Source: CAZEAB01 sp964552945 (GTDB lineage: Archaea > Nanobdellota > Nanobdellia > Woesearchaeales > GW2011-AR9). From it: a stretch of 5,208 nucleotides of DNA. Positions 1 to 5,165 of the stretch are shown piece by piece (within the stretch, counting starts at the first letter, position 1; each line of letters opens with the position of its first letter). The stretch spans positions 1-5,208 of the forward strand of contig CAZKIP010000021.1 in assembly GCA_964552945.1 (NCBI GenBank), given 5' to 3'. The notes beneath the pieces are model-generated. The model was given only the letters and a program-made list of their open reading frames with translations, made no database searches and was not told the DNA's origin. The position numbers and the translations under genes were made by a program.

Positions 1-101
1 TTGATGATGATAAAGGGGATGTTCTGTTTAAGTATACTCCGAATCAGGTTGAGAAACTCAAGAGGATGGGGAAACTCAACACCGAAACTGACGAATTTTA
101 A
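1..101 (+). CDS. Translation initiation factor aIF1A, C-terminal fragment
   Basis: Only the last 32 codons are present, read from base 3 to the TAA at 99-101; the start lies outside the window. The tail contains K-G-D-V-L-F-K-Y-T-P-N-Q-V-E followed by a Leu-Lys-Arg stretch. This matches the conserved end of archaeal aIF1A, where a K-G-D-[IV]-x-x-K-Y-x-P-x-Q-V-E-x-L-[KR] segment closes the OB-fold domain and its C-terminal helix. aIF1A binds the A-site of the small ribosomal subunit and promotes initiation complex assembly. The KH-domain gene at 759-1307 is a common genomic neighbour of aIF1A in archaea, which supports the call. The frame ends in a short acidic tail (T-E-T-D-E-F). The identification rests on about 30 residues. 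Confidence 0.8.
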   Translation, partial: DDDKGDVLFKYTPNQVEKLKRMGKLNTETDEF

Positions 102-126
102 TTTTAGCTGAAAACTTCTTTGTGAT

Positions 127-161
127 AATTTTCTTGCGTACACATGTACGCGGCGAAAATT
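127..161 (+). other. Strong hairpin in the aIF1A 3' intergenic region
   Basis: The outer arms AATTTTC (127-133) and GAAAATT (155-161) are perfectly complementary. The inner arms GCGTAC (136-141) and GTACGC (146-151) are also perfect, around the tetraloop ACAT. The two stems are joined by TT opposite GGC, which could form two T-G wobbles with one bulged C. That gives 13 Watson-Crick pairs in 35 bases, starting 25 bases after the aIF1A stop. No long T-run follows, so it is not a classical intrinsic terminator. It could be a 3'-UTR structure, a processing site, a small RNA or an operator-like palindrome. Confidence 0.55.
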
Positions 162-229
162 CTAACTTCGAACTTTCCTAACTAAAATTAAAATTGATAG
201 ATTGTTTGTGAGTGAAAATAATCTAAATC

Positions 230-238
230 CTTAAATAG
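230..238 (+). promoter_or_regulatory. TATA-like box for the small ORF at 259
   Basis: The sequence CTTAAATAG is centred about 25 bases before the A of the ATG at 259. That is the spacing expected if transcription starts at the start codon (leaderless mRNA). The surroundings are AT-rich, so chance occurrence is possible. Confidence 0.35.
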
Positions 239-258
239 GGGTTGAAATTGTTTCATTT

Positions 259-381
259 ATGGATAGGGTATTTTACATCCTTGCGAGAGAGGAAGGGTCT
301 AGTGGAGATTTTCATTATGTTAAATATGGTTGGGATAGGTATAAGTCTAATTCCAAAAATAATTCAAAATTGGTTGTTTGA
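259..381 (+). CDS. Possible small protein, 40 residues, unknown
   Basis: This ATG-started frame of 40 codons ends at TGA 379-381. The product begins M-D-R-V-F-Y-I-L-A-R-E-E-G and is rich in polar and aromatic residues, with no membrane segment. I recognise no family. It is supported by a TATA-like box 25 bases upstream (leaderless pattern) and by purine-rich, coding-like sequence over its first half. The competing frame from TTG 242 translates the same bases into an AT-driven hydrophobic stretch that looks like translated non-coding DNA. The two frames cannot easily both be real. The ORF is short enough to be chance, so I hold it loosely. Confidence 0.35.
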   Translation: MDRVFYILAREEGSSGDFHYVKYGWDRYKSNSKNNSKLVV

Positions 382-390
382 TTACCTAAA

Positions 391-400
391 TATTTATAAT
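391..400 (+). promoter_or_regulatory. TATA-like box for the 97-residue protein gene
   Basis: TATTTATAAT is a good archaeal box A, centred about 26 bases upstream of the ATG at 422. Initiation at the start codon itself would give a leaderless mRNA. This helps decide the start at 422 rather than the TTG at 242, since the box would otherwise lie inside the coding region. Confidence 0.45.
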
Positions 401-421
401 CCTTGGATATTTATTTTCTTT

Positions 422-715
422 ATGGAATATGTTCCCTTCGGAAAATCTTATGATGAATTTTTAGAACTTGGAGCTACTGAAAGGGATGCGCATCAAGCAG
501 ATTATATGGGGCGAAATCGTGATTGGTTTGAAGCAAAACTTGCAGAACTTAATGCAGATTATGTGGTTGTGAATGGGAGAACTGGCGATGTTGTGATATC
601 AGGTGCTTTGGGCGATTTTCCCGAGTATTCTTGGCTTGAGGAATTTGCAGAAGCTTCAGGTGATATTCCGATTAATTATGTAATGAAGACTCCTATCGAA
701 GAAACTGTTGCATAA
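422..715 (+). CDS. Small DUF5678-like protein, function unknown
   Basis: The product is a 97-residue acidic soluble protein. The segment from about residue 28 has an aromatic-containing helix (N-R-D-W-F-E-A-K-L), then a strand A-D-Y-V-V-V-N-G, a turn and T-G-D-V-V-I-S-G, followed by an acidic helix and a final strand. This helix, 'YVVV-NG', 'VV-SG' layout resembles DUF5678, a small domain common in archaea with no assigned function. The match is by eye and moderate. The frame is open back to TTG 242, but residues encoded by 242-421 are AT-biased and hydrophobic, and a TATA-like box sits 26 bases before ATG 422, so I start it there. If the longer 157-residue form were real, it would carry one or two N-terminal membrane helices. 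The gene lies between aIF1A and the KH gene, with its own likely promoter. Confidence 0.6.
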   Translation: MEYVPFGKSYDEFLELGATERDAHQADYMGRNRDWFEAKLAELNADYVVVNGRTGDVVISGALGDFPEYSWLEEFAEASGDIPINYVMKTPIEETVA

Positions 716-730
716 TTTGATTAGTTACAA

Positions 731-738
731 TTAAAAAA
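731..738 (+). promoter_or_regulatory. TATA-like box for the KH protein gene
   Basis: TTAAAAAA is centred about 25 bases before ATG 759, in the 43-base gap after the preceding stop. No Shine-Dalgarno sequence precedes the ATG, so a leaderless transcript fits. Confidence 0.4.
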
Positions 739-758
739 CCTTATTTCTATAAAAAATT

Positions 759-1307
759 ATGAGGACGTTACACGTTGAACAGATGAATAAGATAAAGAAA
801 GCCGTGCCGGTGATTGAGAACAAAGTTAAGGTTAATATTTCTTTTCGGAAGGGCTCGGTTGGGATAAAGGGAAATGAACTGAACGAGTTTTTAGTTGAGC
901 AAATTATTCGGGCAGTAGATTTTGGGTTTCACGTTGATGATGCGCTTTTGCTTACTAATGAAGATTTTGTTTTGGAATTTATTTCGATTAAAGAGAATAC
1001 TCGACGGAAGAATTTAACCGACGTTCGATCCCGAGTGATTGGAACTGATGGAAAAGCGAAGCGGACAATTGAGAAGTTGACGGGGTGTGTAATTGTTGTT
1101 AATGAGAATACTGTTGGAGTAATTGTTGATTCAGTGCATCTTGATTCGGTTGTTCAAGCACTTGAGTCGCTTATTCATGGTGCGAAACATGGAAATGTGT
1201 TTGCGTATTTGGAAAAACAAAATGTTGGTCGAAGAAAGTTTGATGATGAGGATTTAGGACTCAAAGAAGATGTTGATGAAAGTTTGTTGGGTGAGGAAGA
1301 TAAATAA
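759..1307 (+). CDS. Archaeal KH-domain protein, Dim2/Krr1-like ribosome biogenesis factor
   Basis: This 182-residue protein has two KH domains and matches the universal archaeal Dim2-like KH protein in length and layout. KH1 (about residues 3-78) keeps the strands around V-K-V-N-I-S-F and S-V-G-I-K-G but lacks a GxxG loop (K-K-A-V-P at the expected position). KH2 (about 85-152) has an intact RNA-binding loop, I-G-T-D-G-K at 94-99, followed by a helix and T-G-C-V-I-V-V. It closes with the family-typical H-G-A-K-H-G-N-V-F-A-Y-L-E. An acidic low-complexity tail follows (about 161-182). In archaea the homologue binds the 3' end of 16S rRNA and aIF2-alpha and acts in small-subunit maturation. ATG 759 is preferred over the in-frame ATG 783 because it includes the first KH1 strand. 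The nearby aIF1A gene supports the assignment. Confidence 0.88.
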   Translation: MRTLHVEQMNKIKKAVPVIENKVKVNISFRKGSVGIKGNELNEFLVEQIIRAVDFGFHVDDALLLTNEDFVLEFISIKENTRRKNLTDVRSRVIGTDGKAKRTIEKLTGCVIVVNENTVGVIVDSVHLDSVVQALESLIHGAKHGNVFAYLEKQNVGRRKFDDEDLGLKEDVDESLLGEEDK

Positions 1308-1318
1308 CTTTAAATATT

Positions 1319-1328
1319 CTTTTTTTTG
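1319..1328 (+). terminator. T-run terminator after the KH gene
   Basis: Eight consecutive T residues (1320-1327) lie 12 bases after the stop codon. Archaeal RNA polymerase terminates at such U-rich stretches without needing a hairpin. The position between the KH gene and tRNA-Asn fits. Confidence 0.5.
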
Positions 1329-1340
1329 TGGTTAATTATT

Positions 1341-1386
1341 CAGTGCTCCTGCCCAGAGCATTAAACTAAAATGGGTAGCTGATTAG
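1341..1386 (+). repeat. tRNA-like partial repeats upstream of tRNA-Asn
   Basis: CAGTGCTCCTG (1341-1351) matches the tRNA 5' boundary CAATGCTCCGG (1394-1404) at 9 of 11 positions. GGTAGCTGA (1374-1382) matches the D-arm entry GGTAGCTCA (1403-1411) at 8 of 9. AGAGCA (1355-1360) recurs in the D-stem at 1418-1423. TGCTC (1344-1348) and GAGCA (1356-1360) can also form a small hairpin. These may be remnants of a duplicated tRNA 5' half, but each match is short. Confidence 0.3.
1361..1371 (+). promoter_or_regulatory. TATA-like box for tRNA-Asn
   Basis: TTAAACTAAAA is centred about 32 bases before the mature tRNA 5' end. That would place transcription start roughly 7 bases upstream of the tRNA, usual for an archaeal tRNA with a short leader. 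It is weak and AT-rich. Confidence 0.3.
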
Positions 1387-1397
1387 TTCAGTTCAAT

Positions 1398-1470
1398 GCT
1401 CCGGTAGCTCAGTGGTTAGAGCACGCGGCTGTTAACCGCGGGGTCGAAGGTTCAAATCCTTCTCGGAGCG
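1398..1470 (+). tRNA. tRNA-Asn (anticodon GTT)
   Basis: A full cloverleaf of 73 bases can be drawn. The acceptor stem is 1398-1404 with 1463-1469 (six Watson-Crick pairs and a closing G-T). The D-stem is GCTC/GAGC (1407-1410, 1419-1422), and the anticodon stem is CGCGG/CCGCG (1424-1428, 1436-1440). The loop CTGTTAA places GTT at 1431-1433. The variable loop is five bases, and the T-stem is GAAGG/CCTTC around TTCAAAT. The discriminator base is G1470, as is usual for Asn tRNAs. CCA is not encoded, and no intron is present in the anticodon loop. The tRNA decodes AAC and AAU. Confidence 0.97.
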
Positions 1471-1490
1471 TTCTTGAATGATTTGAACCT
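1448..1490 (+). repeat. Inverted copy of the tRNA T-arm immediately downstream
   Basis: Bases 1448-1462 (the T-loop and most of the T-stem of tRNA-Asn) pair with 1476-1490 at 14 of 15 positions, 11 of them contiguous (1448-1458 with 1480-1490). The 13-base spacer holds the tRNA 3' acceptor strand. If retained in the precursor, the 3' trailer could pair with the T-arm and compete with tRNA folding. Alternatively it is a remnant of an inverted tRNA fragment. The downstream half does not itself form a tRNA T-stem on the minus strand. Confidence 0.6.
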
Positions 1491-1513
1491 GGTTTGATTT
1501 TGAATATATTAAC

Positions 1514-1528
1514 TTTCATTTCTTTTTG
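1514..1528 (+). terminator. T-rich probable terminator after tRNA-Asn
   Basis: The stretch TTTCATTTCTTTTTG ends with five T residues (1523-1527), about 45 bases after the tRNA. It is a plausible archaeal U-rich termination region. No hairpin is needed or seen. Confidence 0.35.
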
Positions 1529-1567
1529 TCGTAAAATGTATTGCCATTACCTAGTTATGACGTTACT

Positions 1568-1614
1568 TTTATAAAGAAACCAATAAATCTTTATAGAATA
1601 ACTACTTTAAATTA
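1568..1614 (+). promoter_or_regulatory. Candidate promoter region of the ligase/S66 operon
   Basis: Three TATA-like elements lie here: TTTATAAA (1568-1575), CTTTATAG (1589-1596) and TTTAAATTA (1606-1614). The last would place transcription start near 1635, giving a leader of only a few bases before ATG 1642. The others would give leaders of about 20-45 bases. No Shine-Dalgarno sequence precedes ATG 1642. A three-codon frame (ATG 1628 to TAA 1639) would be in the longer leaders. I cannot choose between the boxes. Confidence 0.4.
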
Positions 1615-1641
1615 GTAATATTTAAAAATGGAAAATTAAGA

Positions 1642-3072
1642 ATGCGATCGTCATCAGGAAACTTTTTGTTAGGTAGAGATTCGGAAGAAAGGAGAAGCAT
1701 AGAGCAAACTTTGCTGGAAGTTAGAGATTCTTCTTTTAAAGAAGGGGTTGTTCTTTGGGTGGGATCCCGTCCAGGGGATTATAAAAATATTGATTTTATT
1801 TACCCGGATGGAACTATAGGGACAAGATATGGGAAGGATACTATTAATATAGCAAGAAATTATACTCTTTTTTCTGCTGAAGAAAGAACTCGTACGAGGG
1901 AGGACTCTGGAATGGAGCAGTTAGGACCTTATCTTCGGGAATTTCTTGGAAATTACCAAGGACAAGAAATTCATATAATCGCTTATCATTCTACCCCTCA
2001 ACTGGAAGAATTGGCTAGAGAATTTCCGCGGTTGCATCTTTTGAATTCTCCTTATGAATTAAAAGAAGCTCTTGACGAAAAAAATTATACCCGTGCAGAG
2101 TTATCTAAGCGAGGTGTAAAGACTGTTCCAAGTCTTGATGCAGTATTAGAAAGAGAAGGATTTGATTTAGCTGAAAGTGAATTTGGATTGCCTTTCTTTC
2201 TCCAAATGAATGTTGCTTGGTCGGGGTTCGGGTCTTTTATGATAAATGGGCGGGAAGACTTTGACAGTGTTTTAGAAGAAAATGGTGGAAAAGAAGTTTG
2301 CTATATGCCCTTCATTAAAGGAAAGAGTTTAAATATTAATGCCGTTAGAACCGCAAATTACAATGTATTTAATGGGCTATCTTTTCAGATAATTGGAGAG
2401 GAGACTTGTATCTCTAAACGATTTGGTTATTGTGGGAATGATTTTAATCTTGAAGGAAAACTTTCCGAAGGTGAAAGAGAAAAAGTTAGAGTTATGCTTG
2501 AACAAATTGGCGATTGGGTAGGGGGGTTGGGATATCGAGGATTATATGGTGTTGATCTTTTGAGTGATGGTGAAGAAGTTTATTTTACCGAAATTAATCC
2601 GAGGTTTCAAGGTTCTACCTCGCTATTTACGGATCAGCAAATTGAGAATGGAATTGTTCCTTTAACTTTATTTCATCTTACAGCATACTTGAAAGGATTT
2701 TCCCTCGAGCCAGAAAACTTAGAGAGATATAATACTCTTGACACGAGGGTTGATGCTTCTCAAATTCTTTTGCATAATCTTACTGGAAATGATGTTCATT
2801 TAGTTTCCTCTCCCGAACCTGGAAGATATATTTTTCAAGATGGAGAATTGGTACATTTAGGTCCCGCCAATTTTCTTAGTGAAAGAATGTCTGATGATGA
2901 ATTTGTTTTGGCTGGAGATGTCCCCCTTAATGGGACAAGAGTTTTAGGAAAATCTGATGAGTTATGTAAAATTTATTTTAAAGGGTCTGTTCTCGGATCT
3001 GACGGGAGAAGGTTGACCAATAGGAGTAGACAAATAGCTCAGGAATTTTATGGGCGGTTTGTATTTGAATAA
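1642..3072 (+). CDS. ATP-grasp ligase (CPSase/biotin-carboxylase-like)
   Basis: This 476-residue protein has the full ATP-grasp order. A Rossmann-like N-terminal part (about 36-140) begins V-V-L-W-V-G-S-R-P-G. The linker helix N-Y-T-R-A-E-L-S-K-R-G-V-K-T-V-P (148-163) resembles the 'dK..~r..l...Gi.tP' signature. The ATP-binding strand and glycine loop are at 185-201 (F-F-L-Q-M-N-V-A-W-S-G-F-G-S-F), the adenine-side strand Y-M-P-F-I-K-G-K-S-L-N-I-N at 221-233, and the metal-binding segment Y-F-T-E-I-N-P-R-F-Q-G-S-T-S at 314-327. A C-terminal beta-rich domain (about 365-476) resembles that of carboxylate-amine ligases of this class. Such enzymes join a carboxylate to an amine through an acyl-phosphate. 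Gln188 stands where most ATP-grasp proteins have Lys. It is probably cytosolic, as no signal or membrane segment is seen. It is first in a three-gene operon. The substrate is unknown. Confidence 0.85.
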   Translation: MRSSSGNFLLGRDSEERRSIEQTLLEVRDSSFKEGVVLWVGSRPGDYKNIDFIYPDGTIGTRYGKDTINIARNYTLFSAEERTRTREDSGMEQLGPYLREFLGNYQGQEIHIIAYHSTPQLEELAREFPRLHLLNSPYELKEALDEKNYTRAELSKRGVKTVPSLDAVLEREGFDLAESEFGLPFFLQMNVAWSGFGSFMINGREDFDSVLEENGGKEVCYMPFIKGKSLNINAVRTANYNVFNGLSFQIIGEETCISKRFGYCGNDFNLEGKLSEGEREKVRVMLEQIGDWVGGLGYRGLYGVDLLSDGEEVYFTEINPRFQGSTSLFTDQQIENGIVPLTLFHLTAYLKGFSLEPENLERYNTLDTRVDASQILLHNLTGNDVHLVSSPEPGRYIFQDGELVHLGPANFLSERMSDDEFVLAGDVPLNGTRVLGKSDELCKIYFKGSVLGSDGRRLTNRSRQIAQEFYGRFVFE

Positions 3073-3073
3073 G

Positions 3074-4294
3074 ATGGAAAGAAAGTTGGACATTCCTGAT
3101 TCAAGAATAATGGAGAAGTTAGCATATTTAGAAGCCTCTGTTCCTGATTTTAAGAGGAGATTGAACCATGAAAAATTAGATTCCGTAGACGATCCCACCG
3201 AGGTTTCAATTATTCCTCGGATAATCTCAAGTGGAGAAAGAGAAGAACTTTATCGTCTTTCTCGAGATATAGTTTCTGCAAGTTTTAAGGCATTAGATTC
3301 GTTTTTAGAGGATCCTAGTCGTGTTCGAAGTTCTCCAATGAATGATTTTGTTTTAGGTCTTCCTTTTGATCAGAATCGCTTTTCGGGAGTTGGAAGGTTG
3401 GATTTTTTAAAAGAAGGTGATGATTATAAGTTAATCGAGAATAATTTTGTTTATATTGGCTCTTGGAGATATATTGTTGAAACAAATCGCATTTGGAGTG
3501 AAATGTTTGGAGATGAAGTTGGAAGGTTCGGTTCGGCTTCTCCAGTAGATTCTGCTAAAAAAAAGGTTCAAGAAAGAGGTGTCGAAAATGTATTGCTTTT
3601 GTGTAAGGATGAAATTGATGGAGCCCCTTGGTTTTTGAGAAGAGAATTTTCCCCATTAGAGACTGGAATTATCACGGAGGAAGAATATGATCTTCTTAGG
3701 ATTGGAGGCAGTGGGAAATTGGAGTTTAAGGGGAGAGAATACGATTCGGTTTATCCAAGAGCTTTTTCAGGAAGCAAGGGTATGGAAGATGACTTAGTCA
3801 AATATCAAGATGTTGTAAGGAGAATTTTGGGCTCTAGAAGTTTTGTTTTTGATTCCTGGCAAACGATTTTAATTGAAGATAAGGATTTGAGGTTCTTATT
3901 GGATGCTGATCCCTCTTTGGAAGGATATCTTCCAGAAACTTTAGATGTTGAAGATGTGTGGGGAGAGGATTTGTCTAGGTATGTTTTAAAGAGAAGAGAT
4001 TTGCATTCTGGGAGGGGGATAAGTATGTCTCCTCGTTCTGTAGACGGAGTGGATAATGCAGTTATACAGGAAAAAGTTAATGCTAATAGGTATCCTGTTC
4101 TTACTAACTATGGCCATCAAGGAGATGCGATTTATGACACTGGGGTTCATGTGGCTTATACTTTCAATCGAGAAACTAAGGAGTTGGAAGAATTTGAGTT
4201 GGCAGGAGTTTTATCCCGTTTTTCTTTAGATGGAGAGATTGTTAATATGTGCCAGGGAGGTGGGATGATCCCCACTTTTGAGGAAGATGCTTAA
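3074..4294 (+). CDS. Putative circularly permuted ATP-grasp ligase (glutathionylspermidine-synthase-like)
   Basis: The product is 406 residues long, and I do not recognise a named family with certainty. G-V-G-R-L-D-F (105-111) followed by Y-K-L-I-E-N-N-F (118-125) resembles the 'R-x-D ... lIE-x-N' substrate/metal segment that comes early in circularly permuted ATP-grasp enzymes. Later come R-Y-V-L-K-R-R-D-L-H-S-G-R-G-I (302-316), a good nucleotide-binding strand and glycine loop with Lys306. Then come V-I-Q-E-K-V (330-335), a strand G-V-H-V-A-Y-T-F (357-364), and A-G-V-L-S-R-F-S then N-M-C-Q-G-G-G-M (377-398), like the Arg- and Gly-rich end of those enzymes. The ATG lies one base after the upstream stop (TAAGATG). 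The frame also opens at ATG 3050 (8 extra residues, preceded by a weak AGGA 5 bases away). I prefer 3074, but the choice is not certain. It probably ligates a second building block in the same pathway. Confidence 0.7.
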   Translation: MERKLDIPDSRIMEKLAYLEASVPDFKRRLNHEKLDSVDDPTEVSIIPRIISSGEREELYRLSRDIVSASFKALDSFLEDPSRVRSSPMNDFVLGLPFDQNRFSGVGRLDFLKEGDDYKLIENNFVYIGSWRYIVETNRIWSEMFGDEVGRFGSASPVDSAKKKVQERGVENVLLLCKDEIDGAPWFLRREFSPLETGIITEEEYDLLRIGGSGKLEFKGREYDSVYPRAFSGSKGMEDDLVKYQDVVRRILGSRSFVFDSWQTILIEDKDLRFLLDADPSLEGYLPETLDVEDVWGEDLSRYVLKRRDLHSGRGISMSPRSVDGVDNAVIQEKVNANRYPVLTNYGHQGDAIYDTGVHVAYTFNRETKELEEFELAGVLSRFSLDGEIVNMCQGGGMIPTFEEDA

Positions 4295-5165
4295 ATCCGC
4301 ATTTTTAATTGCTCCTTCATTTTATTGTGAATCGGAGTATTTAGACCTTGCAAGAGATTTTTTGAAGCGACTAGGACTTAAACCAAAACATTCTTTAGAT
4401 ATTTTATCTCGGTTTGGTTGTTATGCTGGAGATTTTAAACGAAGGGTGATGGAGATTGATAGTGCATATAAAGATAAAGATTCCAAATATATTTTTTCAA
4501 TTAATGGTGGGGCTGGCGCGGTTCAAGTAATAGATTTTTTAGATTATCAAGAAATAAAGAAATCTGGAAAAGTTTTAATTGGGTTTAGCGACGTGACAAT
4601 TCTTCTTAATTCAATTTACAAAAAAACTAATGCAAGATGCATCCACGGGCCAAATTTAAATAAAAAATTTGATAAATTTCATAAGAAAACTATCCTAAGT
4701 TTAATTGATGCCTTGAACAAAAAGAACTATAAAATTAAATTTTTAAAAAAAGATGTGCTTTGTGAAGGTGTTTCAAAGTCAGAGATTGTTGGAGGTAATT
4801 TGAATTTGATCGAGCGATCTTTAAGTACTGATTTTGAAATTGATACCCGGGGCAAGATAATTTTTTTAGAAGATGTGAGGATAAAAGAGGGTTATATCTT
4901 AGATATGCTCTGGCAATTAAAGCTTGCTGGAAAATTTGAAGATATTAAAGGCGTGATTTTAGGGAGTTTTGAAGATTGCGGAGATAATGTGGGTTTTTAT
5001 TTAAGAGAATTTTTTAAAAATTTTAAGTGTCCTGTTATTCTTAATCAACCTATCGGGCATGTTGAACCAAACATTTCCATTCCCCTTGGAGAAACGTGTA
5101 TTCTTGATACCGAGAAACAATTTTGGGAGATAAATTTTAAAACAGATAATTCCCAACAAATTTAA
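4287..5165 (+). CDS. Family S66 serine peptidase (LD-carboxypeptidase/MccF-like)
   Basis: This 292-residue protein is close to the usual S66 length of about 300. The N-terminus L-I-A-P-S (7-11) matches the family opening, and N-G-G-A-G-A (73-78) replaces the usual R-G-G-x-G. The nucleophile motif I-G-F-S-D-V-T holds Ser101, followed by H-G-P (120-122). G-G-N-L lies at 169-172. F-L-E-D-V holds Glu195, with the following G-Y-I-L-D, and P-I-G-H holds His258 near the end. The Ser-Glu-His triad is therefore complete. Family members cleave L-D peptide bonds in murein recycling (LdcA) or inactivate peptidyl-adenylates (MccF). The length and lack of an obvious insertion look more LdcA-like. ATG 4287 overlaps the upstream stop by 8 bases and follows GAGG at close range. 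TTG 4278 would add three residues. Lysine is far more frequent here than in the two ligases. Cytosolic; no signal peptide seen. Confidence 0.88.
   Translation: MLKSAFLIAPSFYCESEYLDLARDFLKRLGLKPKHSLDILSRFGCYAGDFKRRVMEIDSAYKDKDSKYIFSINGGAGAVQVIDFLDYQEIKKSGKVLIGFSDVTILLNSIYKKTNARCIHGPNLNKKFDKFHKKTILSLIDALNKKNYKIKFLKKDVLCEGVSKSEIVGGNLNLIERSLSTDFEIDTRGKIIFLEDVRIKEGYILDMLWQLKLAGKFEDIKGVILGSFEDCGDNVGFYLREFFKNFKCPVILNQPIGHVEPNISIPLGETCILDTEKQFWEINFKTDNSQQI

Noticed and set aside
108..128. Possible C/D-box small RNA (CTGA at 108-111, GTGATAA at 122-128)
   Set aside because: The boxes are in the wrong order for a C/D RNA, and no CTGA follows within a suitable distance, so no guide RNA can be drawn.
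1628..1639. Three-codon upstream ORF (ATG GAA AAT TAA) before the ligase operon
   Set aside because: It would only be transcribed if a more upstream TATA-like box is used, and such short frames are common by chance. There is no attenuator structure around it.
1642..3072. First ligase as a true biotin carboxylase or carbamoyl-phosphate synthase subunit
   Set aside because: The length, the Gln at the ATP lysine position, and the absence of a carboxylase or CPSase partner gene do not fit. The general ATP-grasp ligase call is safer.
2962..3198. Minus-strand frame of 78 codons
   Set aside because: It lies opposite the end of the first ligase and the beginning of the second, both well supported, and its product resembles no family. 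It is a shadow frame.
4287..5165. Operon as a peptidoglycan synthesis cluster
   Set aside because: No Mur ligase signatures, no D-Ala-D-Ala ligase signature that I can recognise and no lipid-linked steps are present, and the flanking genes are archaeal information-processing genes.
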